Assembly (NCBI GenBank): GCA_026686845.1
Contig: JAIVEN010000012.1
Span: forward strand, 15,750,501-15,814,500
Length of the DNA stretch: 64,000 nucleotides
Source of the DNA: Adenanthera pavonina
Taxonomy: Eukaryota; Streptophyta; Magnoliopsida; Fabales; Fabaceae
Reading direction: 5' to 3'
In this document: piece after piece, positions 24,321 through 36,242 of the stretch
Layout of the letters: the number at the start of each line of letters is the position of its first letter
How positions within the stretch are numbered: the first letter of the stretch is position 1
Notes under the pieces: model-generated
The model's database searches: none
What the model saw: only the letters and a program-made list of their open reading frames with translations
What the model was told of the DNA's origin: nothing
Position numbers and translations under genes: made by a program

Positions 24321-25762
24321 GCAGTTATATCCGATGCAGTACTCAATGATGATTACGATGGTGAGCTAAACCACAAGCTGAATGATAGTTGAATCACGAA
24401 ATGGTTAAAAAAAAAAATCTCCAGTTCAATGAATTATACACGCTTTGATACCATGTTGAATGGTATGTAGAACACTAATATGAGTAATACTTCTTTGGAC
24501 TCATTATAAAGTCTTTTACAAATTCCTTTTTATAATATAAGACCTTTTTATAAGATAGAGAGGAGGATTTATGAATTTTTTTAAAAAATATCCTTCATAA
24601 ATTCATTCTATGGATATTTTCTCTTCTTAATATTTTGATTAATATGAATGAAAGTTATTTTTGGAATCACAATAATTTTTTTTATAAAAAGCTAGGCTCC
24701 CAACTAGCTTTAATTATTTTTCTTAATATATGTAACTTTTGTAAAAGCTCTTATAATATGTGAAATAACATATCCTTTTTACTATTTATTATTATATTTA
24801 ATGCCTTATAAATTTATAGTATTAATAAAATATTTTATTTTGTGTGTATATATAAAGAAGGATAATTGGAACTATTCATTTATTTAAATTAGTATTCTTA
24901 AGGTTACATCAAATAGTAATACTTTTAAATAGCATTGTTATCTTTTTATATAATTATCTAATATTTGATATTATGAGATTATTGTGTCATGTTTTGTCGA
25001 AATTCTTCGTGTGCCAGAGCCATTGGACAAGAGAATGAAATTGTGAAATAGGTCATGGCCCAAAGTAAAATCTGACAAAGAAAGAAGCAAAGGCAAAAAT
25101 GCTCGCCGATAATGAGAATTTGGATTGAAGAACAGAGCAATTACAATCTCACCATCAAAGGAGCTTTCATGGCAACGACAACACCAAAAATAAAATCATA
25201 ATTTGGATCATATTGAATTTACAAAGGACCATCCATGCAATATTTTTCAGACTTTTTTTTTCTCTGAATTATAATAACACCATTTCCATTGAAATAAACT
25301 AAATATCTCACAGTATACAAGGCACAAGACACCAAACAAACACGAAGAAACAACAGCCAAGCCCAGCAAAAGTCAGACATACAAACCATAATTTCCAATT
25401 TCCACCAATAACTCTGCTTATCTAGTTTCATAGTTAATTTCAAACCTGGATAAAGGAGGAGGGTTTTGTTAGGCTCTCGACAGTTAATGTAAAACTACCA
25501 AGATGTTGTTGTGTCATGTTAGCTTTGCAGGCATCCAAAATTCCAAGTATCATATCAACCTCCTCATACTATATATCAGTCTTGCATTCTATCCAGCATT
25601 TACTCCTTGTTTGGTTGTGGCCTAGGAAAAGGAGAAAATGCTGTAATATATACCTTACCTTGTAATATATAAATGAAATTGCAAGTTCATAAGGAAAATA
25701 CAGCATCATCGTTGTCAATTATAAAATACCTGCTATAAATTGCTAGCAGCACTGTTTCTCAT
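24321..25762. other. AT-rich intergenic region
   Basis: About 1.4 kb downstream of the minus-strand TNL gene. It has no coding sequence that I recognise; open frames around 25219-25443 show no family similarity. Confidence 0.55.
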
Positions 25763-28700
25763 TTATTTGTAGACTATAATCTCCTTTCCTTTGGCTTTTC
25801 TTCTAATGTCTTCAGAACTTTCTGGTGTGTGCTGGAGATTAATGGAAGTTAGATGCTGTGTAGGCTGAAATTCTGACATCCAAAAACGAATTAATATTAC
25901 AATGAGAAGTAAAGCTTCACAATATCCTGTTGCTTACATTATTTTGTTCACGTTTCGATAGATGGACATTTTCAGACTATTGAAGTAAATTGGTTGATCA
26001 TTTCGATGTAAATCATCTCCAATGATGTGGTTACGCAACTAAGGTCTTTTTTTTTTAAACAAAGATATAAACTTGAGTGACTAGGGAGGGAAGGAAGAAA
26101 CTATAGCACTTTAAAGTACATAATACCTAAAAAATTGGATTGATCTAAAACTTCGTTAAAATTGGAGTCTAACTGAAGCAATTGCGTTGATTACATACCT
26201 TGATCACCAATATTGGCGTTATTTTCTTCCATATTTATTGAGCAATTTCTTCCCCTTTTTGTGTATCTAAAGACATTTGAACTCTGAAAGTATAATATCA
26301 AAAATTGACACGTAGTTAACAAGAAAGTTAAATAGGAAGTGATCATTAAGAAATCCAATAATAGATGAACTTACTAAGGCAAAATTGTCATCCTCCATTA
26401 ACGTTCTTTTTCTATTAAGCATTGGTTCTTTCTCCTTCAAACTTGTACCAGATTGTTTTGTCCCTTCCTCTTCTGTTGAATGGTACAGTTTTCAGGATAT
26501 GTGTAAAACAACGCAAATTAATGTTTATGAAATGAAATTATAACGATGAGTGCCAGGAGAATATTGCCATCACTATAAGTGAAGCCTGAATTCACATCAT
26601 CATCACAAGATCTCTCTGTGGGTTCATAATCTGTAGGTTACAAAAGATTGAAACAACTTTGTTGATATATTGGTTTTCTATAGCGAAAAATGAAGATCAC
26701 TGACAAGCAAAACCAAAATAAGCAATATTTCTTTTGGAAGAAACATTAAATAGACCTATATATTGTTAGATATTAAATAAACGATATTTCTAGGTCCCTC
26801 CTAAATTTCGTGTAAATAGGCTAAAATAACCAGCGTAAATAGTGGTTCACAGCAGTGTAGTATATAAAATCAGAAAAGTATATCAAAGAATCTCCTATAC
26901 AAAAGGTTACTTTTTTCAATTTTTGACCAAACACAAAATAAAGAAAAATGTAAGAAAGTGGCCATACATAGTGCAAGCAATATATGACATTGAATTTCAT
27001 AAATTGTCCAATATAAAATTCAGAAAGAATGGGGAGAAGAGCAGTACCTTGGTCACCATTCATGGAATCCAAACTTCCATAAGGATTGGTGAATCGGATA
27101 TCTTTCATCTTACAATCTTGTTGTTTGATTACATAGATTCCACTCTCTTCTGTAACCAGGACATCAGTTGACTTATAAATGGCAACCGTCACATGATTCC
27201 ACTCACGCTCTTCGCATATTTGTTTAATTCTATTATCATAGAAATGATCCCTTTGCAGATCAAACACAACTATATGATCATCATTTGGTTCACTCATGTT
27301 CCACAATTCACGCTCACATGATACTTCTTTGTCATTGATGCACATCGTAGCAATGATATAAGGACGTACATGGCCAATTGGTTTAAAAAGAGCACAAAGA
27401 CAAAGGGTTGGGAAGTAGTTACGAAACCAAAAAGAAATAGATGCTCCTTTGCTGTAGTGATCAAACCACTCTGGGATGCTTCCTCCTGGCACACAAAAAT
27501 ATGTTTTTGTGGTGAAAGAGCTGCCATTGACCACTACATGGGCAAGTAATTCCTGTGGATCAAGAGAAATGTTGAGCAGCATAATATAGTATTCCCTTTG
27601 TTTCTTTTTATTTGTTGTTTAAGGTTTTTCCATAGAGATTAAAAAATACAACCAATATGTAAGAATTCATTTTGAATTTCTAAGTATACCCTTAAAGAAA
27701 TAGGTAAATAGAAAAGAGTTATGAATTTTATCTTTTAACTTTTAAAATAATAGATAAAGGTATAGTTGAAAAAAAGTAATTAATGCTGTCTTGGTATTTG
27801 AAGATGATAGATGAAAAGAAACAAAATTTTTTTTTAAAAGTCACAGTTAAAAAGAAATAGAAATAGTAGATGTAAATATTAGAAAACCAAAGGCAGAAAT
27901 TGACCTCGTTAAGCAATGACTTCTTTGACTCCGAGTTCAATGATGTGCAACCTGCTGCATCCACATATTTTATGTTTGGTGGAATCCCTTCAACTTCTCT
28001 TAGATTCTTGCAATCAATTAACACAAGTTTCCACAAAAAGCGACATTCTTTTATGCATGCGGGCAAAATTGTGAAATTATTACCCGACAAGTCCAAACAT
28101 TTCACATTGATAAACCAAGTGAGATAAATCCGAAGGACCTCATCTGATATGTTACATTTTTTGAGGTGAACTTGAAAGCTTTTTTGGGGAATGAGATCCT
28201 TATTGTTTTGCTGAGAAAGTGCTTCATTTGATTCATCAGATTCCAACTTTCCACAGCTTTCAGCATAAATCACTTGTAGTTCTGGCAACAAAAAAATGCT
28301 ACTCGGTAGCTCAATCACCCCTCTGTGCTCTCGAATGGATAAGTCATTTAGCTGCGTAAGCTTGCAAATTGACCAAGGTAATTTTTCTATACCAGTTCCA
28401 AGCAAAAACAGATTTCTTAGTTTCATTTTTCCTTGTATTTCTGGAAAGTACTTTAGACTTGAGCACCTGTGAAGTTGGAGTTCATTAAGAGAGGGTAAGT
28501 TGATACAATGTGGAAAAGTCTTAAGCTGCATACAATCTCGTGTGTCTATGATTTCAAGTTTTGACAAATATCCAACCGAATCATCGATTTCAATCAAATT
28601 CTTGCAGGATTGAAGACATAATTCCTTTAAATTTTGGAGACCAGACATGTTAGGTATCTGTGTAATATTTTGACAATCTCCAAGATTCAAAACACTCAAA

Positions 28701-31700
28701 TTCTTCACATTCTGCAATTACCAAAACCAAATAAAAAGTCTAAGAATAAGAGAAATTATCAAACTAAACAAATACACATAAGATAGATAGGGTACTTGCC
28801 TTAAGTGCGTCCAATGAAGTTTAAACAAATACACATAAGATAGGGTACTTGCCTTAAGTGCTTCCAATGATGTTAAACGACTGTATGCCATATCAAATAT
28901 AGCAAGCTTCTTGGGACAAAAATTGAGTGGCAAACATGAGGAAGGATATCCTGGCCATTTTAGCACTTTTAAACTATTTGGAAGATATTTGGGACCTTCT
29001 GAAAACCTTGCCTTCTCAAAAATAAGAAGTTTGATCCTTTTCATCTTCTTGAAGGCTTCTCCATCCCAGTTTACTTCTATGTATTCGATACAACTATCTT
29101 GAATCATGATACTAACTTTATTTGTGCCCTTTTAAGCCAAAGATAAAAGCAAATCACAAAAATATTAGAAGTTAGATATGAGTATGATAATAAGTTGAAA
29201 AATGTCTGTCACATATATATTCTAAGTCAATGACAGTTAAACTACACAATTTTACATATCACATATTATTAAATAGAGAGAAAAAAATCCCATATATAAA
29301 CCCACTTAGTCAAAGAAAAGAAGTATGTCTTAAGGCCCACATTAAGAGGTAGAAGCTCTTAAGACCTTTATCAGTGAGATATGAGTGTGCGTATAGATTA
29401 GGAGGCATGGTTTTTTGGACTACCACCGACGGTAGGTGATTTTGTCTAACCTGTAAATCCACATGGCCGAAAAAAGAACTAAAAAATGCAAGCTTAGTCA
29501 AAGCAAAATTGATGCAATATTACACAAGGAGCTGCAAAACTTCTTTCAATCAAAAGTGATCATGCATTGTTAGCTATATATCTTTTCAGTCCTTTTGTTT
29601 TTATAGTTTTCCTGCTTTTTTTGTAAGACCATTTCGTTGTATTTTAACAATATATATTTTAGGAAGCATTCTTTCATTATAATGTCAACTTAATGCTTAA
29701 GCCAACAAGACTTAAATATATCGTACATAAATAACGACAATACTATAGAATATAAAACTAACAGGGGAAAAATATTTTCCTAATTAAAATAAAAACCACA
29801 TTATCACAAATAGAGTAAACGAACTTCTATAAACCACATTATTTTTTTTGGGCCAACATCAATCATGCATTAATAACTCAATTTTTTTGGTTAACCACCT
29901 GGAGCACAATTCCATCTGGCCCAGTAATGGATTTGATTTCTAAGCATTCACTTAGCTGAAAGCATAAGTTAACAACTATATATAACAGAATCTCATCAAT
30001 AATGATGCCACTATTGTGAAAAGAATAAAACTGTGAGGCAAAAGGAAAATGTAAATCATACAAATTAGTGTTACTTACTGTATTTTCTTCCAAAACATGA
30101 ATAATATCTTCATTGAACCATAATCTACTGCATTTTCCTGGCTCATTTGGTGATTCTTGACGAACAATTTCTCTTCCCATATTTTGTATCAAATTGTGCA
30201 TTTTGATATGATTATTCTCAATCTTTATGAGGCATTTGTCTTCCAAAACTCTGATGCCATAATTTGGATTAAAACCATGAACATGTTCCACCATATCTTT
30301 GACATATTTCAATTCACTCCCTTTGAAAAAACAAGCAATATCAAGGAAAATTTCTCTTTCAACTTCATTTAAGCCATCATAGCTTACTTTCAATATTTGT
30401 TGAATGTCTTCATTAGGAATTCTTTTATATATATCTAACATAGATTCCCATTCATTTATATCCATACCAAACAAGTGAGAGCCTATGACTTCAAGAGCAA
30501 GTGGAAGGCCTTGGACATAATGTAATACACGATTCAAAACATTTTTGTAACGGGGATCAACTTCCTTACTTCTAAAGGCATTCAAACTTAGCAATTCATG
30601 GGATTCTTCATCACTGAATTCCTCCATTTCATATATTCTTTCAACCCCATGTCTCAAGAGCAATTTCTTATCCCTTGAAGTTATAATGATTCTACTCCCA
30701 TAACCAAACCAATCCCATTCACCAGCTAATTTTTCTAGTTGCTCTTGTTTGACAACATCATCGAGAATCAAAAGAACTTTTTTTTGTCCAAACCTTGTTT
30801 TTATTATTGGAACTCCTTTGTTAACATCATCTATTTTGATGTTCAGTCCTACAATGCTTGAAAGCATTCTCTCTTGCATTTGTTCTAGGCCCAGTTTCCT
30901 TGAGTTTCCATCAATATCATGGAGAAAGCACAAACCTTCAAAATTATCAGCTACTAAGTTATACACAGCACGTGCTAATGTTGTTTTACCTATTCCCCCA
31001 ATTCCATAAATTCCTACCATGCTGACCTCTTCATTTGACCCAAGTTGCAACAAAGAATTTATTTTTTGCACTCGAAAGTCCAATCCAACTGGATATTTAG
31101 TGACATGTAAAGGAACCCTATTGATTTTGCTAGAGATCTCTTTAACAATGTCTTCAATGAACTTATATTCATATTGACCATGCCTAACAAGTTACAAAAA
31201 GTAATGACATGTCAAAGTCTCATTCAAATTTCATATGCAAGAGAATTGTAATTATTTTCTTAAAATCTAATATGAAGCAAAATTAAAAAAAAAAAAAAGA
31301 AGAAGAAAAAAGGTAAGAATTATGAATTACCTAGGATTGAAATATGAGCCAGATAAATTAGCTGCTTCACATAATGCAACCTTCCAACTTTGAATCGTTT
31401 TCTTATCAGCCTTGAAGTTACTTTTATGCATAGCCAGTGCTTCTTCATATTTCCCTTTTTGATGTCGAACAACTGAAGGTTCTACATCATAAAAAATTGG
31501 CCAAACTAGCCGACCATTTCCCATAATACATTGAAGTATCTTGACAAGTTCTCGGAGGCAAAATGTTGAGGATGCATAATTCTTAGAGAATACAATAATA
31601 GCCATCCTAGATTTTTCGATTGCTCTGAGAAGTGTTGATGTAATTTCTTCCCCTTTACTTAATTCTTCATCATCTATGAAGGTGCGAACTCCCTTTTGAA

Positions 31701-31821
31701 TTAGAGCATTATAAAGATTTCCGGCAAAACAGTGGCGAGTATCTTCACCTCTAAAATTGATGAAGACATCATAAGTCCACTGATTACTGAAGGAAGAACA
31801 GGTTGATCCTTGCCCCGACAT
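25763..31821 (-). CDS. TIR-NBS-LRR (TNL) disease-resistance receptor
   Basis: Nine exons, read on the minus strand: 31821-31331, 31183-30079, 29128-28853, 28711-27905, 27552-27048, 26630-26574, 26472-26375, 26283-26199, 25872-25763. They join to 3534 nt (1177 aa). The TIR domain (about 15-160) has YDVFINFRGEDTRH and the NADase glutamate E91 in CLRELVKIL. The NB-ARC has the P-loop GIGGIGKTT (224-232), kinase-2 KKVLLILDDV, RNBS-B GSRIIITSRD, GLPLAL and FLDIACFFKG. The MHD motif reads MHN (492-494). Leucine-rich repeats span about 555-890. A C-JID-like post-LRR domain with PGGSIPEWFDHYSKG opens exon 5. Exons 6-9 add a ~115-residue hydrophilic tail with basic clusters (NRKR, KRGR, RRKAKGK). Intron 3 has a GC donor. 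The exon 6 donor is the least certain junction. The ligand is unknown; TNLs act as intracellular NADase receptors that signal through EDS1. Confidence 0.9.
28746..28880 (-). repeat. Duplicated exon end and GC splice donor
   Basis: A ~54-bp segment, read on the plus strand as 'acaaatacacataagatag' followed by 'ggtacttgccttaagtgc' and 'tccaatga', occurs twice in tandem (about 28768-28825 and 28826-28880). The second copy contains the real end of TNL exon 3 and its GC donor (AAG then gcaagt, 28853/28852). The first copy lies in the intron and carries an identical AAG-gcaagt candidate donor ending at 28800. Use of that donor would add 53 nt and shift the frame. Confidence 0.75.
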
Positions 31822-31864
31822 GATGGCTAATAATGGAAGAAAGGAACTAAGAGCCCAAAGTTAA

Positions 31865-31872
31865 TATTTATA
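31865..31872 (-). promoter_or_regulatory. TATA box of TNL gene
   Basis: On the minus strand the sequence is TATAAATA, 44-51 bp upstream of the start codon at 31821. The position implies a short leader of about 15-20 nt. Motif and spacing only. Confidence 0.5.
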
Positions 31873-31879
31873 ATGAAAA

Positions 31880-33373
31880 ATGGTGGTGCGTGATAATACC
31901 CAATTGCTGCAAAAGTGCTTCATCACTTCTGAGAGGAAACCATGGAACCTCACTTTCTTTATGCTTTGAATCCTCCATTAATATTTGTTTATTTGTATGA
32001 TTGGCAGATTTGGACTCCTCGAGTCAATGCCAAACATTTGTGCATCACAGCTGGTTTCCTTGTTGCTGCTTTGTTATTTCTCGGAAAATTCCTGTAAGTG
32101 ATATTGCAATACGCGATTAATATAAATTAATCATGGAATATAAAACATGATTAAGTTGTTTTATGATATTCATTTTCACAGTTGTTAAATTAAATGATTT
32201 ATGAGAATGATATTCCTTTACTTAATAGTTATAATGAAGTCTTTATAAAACTTTTATTACTAATATAAAAGAATTTATAAAGTTTGTAAAATATATCTAG
32301 CTATTTCTACTTTACTTAGTAGGGTTTCTTTATCCACTATTGTTTATTAATATTGAGGGACCCATATAACTACTTATTTATTGAACATAAAAAGATGCAT
32401 TCATCGTTTTATTTATTAGATGAATTAGTATTTTTTTTCCCTTTCTTTTGGCCAACAAAAAATTCACATTAATTCCAAAATTTCAAGTCATACAGCATCA
32501 TAGTGTTCAACAAAAATCAATGAATATGCATTTTAGTTTGTATATATACATCAAAACATATTCAGGAACTCATTCATTAAATCAACCAATACAATTTTTT
32601 AAGGATTGAAAGAAAGGCTCCACAAGGATTTGTGTTAAAGATCTTGGGAGTAGATTATCTCTCAATTACTAACTAGCTGTTAATTCGAGTAGTAAGCGAC
32701 TCAATTCCCCATGAGGAGAAAAACACAAGTTTAAATCTCGGGGAACGCACCTGTTGGGAGGAAAGCTAACCCTTTGCACTTTGTTCTCCTCAAATTTTGA
32801 TTAGTGGGACCCAAAGGGTTTTAGATACCGGATGGTGAAAATAAAAAAAAAATTATCTCAATTTTTTTCATTATTTATTTTTGTGTTCTTGGTATTAATT
32901 CTTCTTATTATAGTTTGAAAAGAAAAAATAAATTACAACATTTGTCTCATTTCTTAACGGAGAAGGAGTCTGACAAAGTTAGCTAGGCTCAATCAAAAAG
33001 TGAACAAAAATCAATACCTTATTTGTTTTTTTTATTTTGATTTTATTTTCTATATTTCAAAATAGAATAAAAAGCGACGAAGGACTAACTTTCTTTTGGT
33101 GGACAGAGACTAATCTTTTTATTTTAAATACAACTTGCAACATAATATGATAAAAAAACGAATAAAATAGGACTACGTATCACCACTTTAGTGGACAAAT
33201 ATATAAAACACACAACTTTATAAATAAATTGCTTTATTCTCCGCGTTTATCTTTTTCACGTTGATTGGAGTTGGAGACAAGCCATTACCACGTATTGGCA
33301 ATATATGGTTTTTTTAAGTATTATAATATATCATCGTTGGCCAGAAAAATAAAAAAAAATAAGAAAAAACTAT
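31880..33373. other. Intergenic, upstream of TNL gene
   Basis: AT-rich with no gene. A segment at about 32672-32860 has tRNA-like spacing of an A-box-like 'aattcgagtagtaagcg' and a B-box-like 'aagtttaaatctc', and ends in an A-rich run: a possible SINE relic. Confidence 0.45.
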
Positions 33374-33714
33374 GGGCTTTGATTCTGTTTTCGAAAATAG
33401 TTTTTCTATTTTTGGAAATAGAAAACTTAGAAAACTTGTTTGATAAATCTATTTTTTAAAAATTATTCTAGAAAATAGAAAAATAAAAGAACAGAAAACT
33501 CAGAATACTTTTAAAGTGTTTTGTAATTTTTGTTCTGAAAAACACAAGAAAATGTGAGAGGCATCAATCTCATTAATGGTAAAGTTATAAATTTTGAATA
33601 ATTCATCTATCACTTACTAGTTATAATTTTGAGAACAATTACTCAAACAGATTTTTCTGTTTTCTTATTTTCAAAATTTATTCTCAAAAATAAAAAATAT
33701 TGTCAAACAGGTCC
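33374..33714 (-). mobile_element. MITE family A, copy 1 (341 bp)
   Basis: Bounded by TAT at 33371-33373 and TAT at 33715-33717. The left end is GGGCTTTGATTCTGTTTTCG and the reverse complement of the right end is GGACCTGTTTGACAATATTT, an imperfect terminal inverted repeat. The reverse complement aligns along its whole length with 56879-57252 (shared core 'aaaatttataactttaccat'). Non-coding. Confidence 0.75.
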
Positions 33715-34464
33715 TATATCGTTATATGTACTTCCCCCCCTTTTCTTTCTTTTTTTTTTAAATTGTCACTTTTGAAAAAAGTTTATTTTTATTTACATGT
33801 TATTAATTTAAAATATCAAAACAATATTAATTACAATCGTCTATCCTATATATCAGAATTTAGGAGCAATTGTTGGTTTTTGATATAAGTTACTTTAGAG
33901 AATTAGTGATTGAAGCATTACAGATTTATTTTCAAATTTGCCTTCATAATTATGAGAGAGGGAATAATCAATGCAAATAGATGGAGACGGATGAAAAGCA
34001 AGAATAAGTAAGATGTGTAAGAATTTAATAAGTTTAAATAAGGATAATTTTGAAATATTTTGATAAATTTTGAAAAATTCAAGACTATAAACTAATTTTA
34101 ATAAATTTTTTTTTATAGGAATTTTAATAAATTTTCTTAGTCTGTGTAAATTAATTAAAAGTAAATATGTAGTACTAGAGGTGATATTTATTTTAATTAT
34201 ATTCTAATTAAGATGGCACCCTTGCAAAAATCAACATTATAATTGTATATAAATAGATGTTTTCATCTTATACAATATCATAATAAATTAATATTTCAAT
34301 ACAACCATTGGTATATAGTGTAGACAATTAGATAGAGCAATAAAATGTCTCCTTTATTCAATCTATAGCACATCACATATAACAGTATCATAGTAAATTA
34401 TTGAAAATGAAATTTTCCCCATACAAGTTTTGTTGATTTTTCCATCCAAATATATAATTAAAAT

Positions 34465-34842
34465 TTTCAAAACCTACTTCATGTGAAAAGTAGAAATTAT
34501 TTTATGTTTGATTCAAATAAAAAAAAACCTTTTTAAATTGTTTGGCAATCATAATGGGTAATGAAAAATGAAAAAAAAAAGTAGGGAATGTTTATATGAT
34601 ATTCTTTTAGAGGCAAATCTTATTACTTTCGTAATTTTGTAGACTTGGTTTTATTCATAAAATGTAATCTCGGCCTTTCCACTTTTTTCTCTGTTACTTA
34701 CCACAATTTTTTTTTAAAAGAAAATTGCTTTTTCTAGGTTCTGATTATTTTAAAAAAATTCAAATAAACATCCTAAAAATTTTTAAGTGTTTTTTGGTAT
34801 AAAAAAGTGATTTTTTAATAAAAAAATGAAACATTGGGCTCT
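34465..34842. mobile_element. Relative of the MITE at 1394-1811
   Basis: Follows the same order of landmarks as 1394-1811: an early 'gaaattattttatgtttg' segment, 'aaattgtttggcaatc', 'ttactttcgtaattt', a pyrimidine-rich 'tttttctctgttacttacc', 'ggttctgattattttaaaaa', and an end 'atgaaacattgggctc'. Strongly diverged, so the ends are approximate. Confidence 0.5.
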
Positions 34843-35211
34843 AAGTATATTTAGGATATTTTTTATATATTTATTAGATATAATAAATTTATAAAAAGAG
34901 ATAAATGTCAACCAATATAAGCTCATAACAAAAATTTAACTTGGGGATTGCATTTAAAAATTAAAAATTCAAAAATATTCAAAATTAATTTTTTTTTGAA
35001 TACTTATTTAAACAGGTAATTTAAAAGTTGGCAACAAATGTAATTTAAAAATATTGTTTAATAAATAATCATGAAATAAATGATTTTATTTATTAAAAAG
35101 TATTGTTTAAAAGTTGGCAAAAAATGTAATTTAAATGTAATTTTAAAAAAATGTAATTTAAAAGTATCGTTTAATTTTGCTATTAAATACTTAAAAAGGT
35201 AATTGATTTAG

Positions 35212-35214
<3 letters not shown>

Positions 35215-35240
<26 letters not shown>
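35215..35240. repeat. (TA)n microsatellite
   Basis: Thirteen TA units. Similar runs lie at 35681-35700 and 36222-36242. Confidence 0.95.
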
Positions 35241-35242
<2 letters not shown>

Positions 35243-35774
35243 TTATCAAATCATGAATTAATGATTTTTTAATAAAAAATATTTATTATTTTTTTACAAT
35301 TGATATTTCAATATAATTTTTTTAATAAAAAATTATATCAAAAGAATCATGGAGATTATGACTATGATTTTATCAAAATTAATTTTTTTTCAATTTTGAA
35401 CACAACGGTAAAATTAGGTCAATTATATGCAATGAAATCAAATTATAATAATGATTTTTGAATAAAAATTGTTCAGTATTTTTTTCTTAATTGGTGTTCC
35501 AATAGAATTTTTTTATATGAAAACTTTTACCAAATAATCATGGAGATTATCATCTCATAATGATTGTTTCTAATAAAAAAATTTTTTCATTTTTTTCTTA
35601 ATTGATGTTAAAGAAACTTGGGAAAAAAAAACTATCGTGGATAACAATATTATAAATAAAAAAGATTGCTATTTGAGCATAATATATATATATATATATA
35701 TTTTTAAAATATATATAAATTGAAAATAAGATTTGTAAATAGTAATTTTAAAGTTCAGATTTTTTATTCTAATA

Positions 35775-36035
35775 CTTTTTCCGATCCTAAATATAGGATC
35801 CTTTGATTTAATTCTAAATATAAAACTTTTTTTTTTAATATAAGATAATATTTATTATAAATTTCCTAAAAAGCCCCTATTTAGTTTATTCTAAAGAGAG
35901 AGTAAAAAAATATTAAATAATAGTAATTTAAAAAAAATATGATTTTTGGAAAAATAAGTTAGTTAACCAACTTTAACTTATATCTTTAAGTCACATAATT
36001 TAGTTAAAGGAATTCTATACTAAGGAAGGAGAAAG
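35775..36035. mobile_element. Stowaway-like MITE
   Basis: Flanked by TA at 35773-35774 and TA at 36036-36037. The left end is CTTTTTCCGATCCTAAATAT, and the reverse complement of the right end is CTTTCTCCTTCCTTAG. It is 261 bp, AT-rich and non-coding, and resembles the element at 7509-7750. Confidence 0.6.
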
Positions 36036-36242
36036 TAGTTTTTTAAATATTTTGTGGAGTTAATATATTTTGAAGTGTTTTTTATATGAATTAAATGCAT
36101 TGAAATGATATTATGCAAATAATAATTTAAAATAATCCTTAAAAAAATAATAACTTAAAATAAAAGAGTATTACGAGTCAAAACTCTAGAGATAGTTGTT
36201 TTTTGATGGCAGATTTAGTGTCTATATATATATATATATATA

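Noticed and set aside
35681..36242. TA-rich runs considered as an origin or matrix-attachment region
   Set aside because: Simple microsatellites adjoining a Stowaway element explain them; nothing in the sequence supports a special function.
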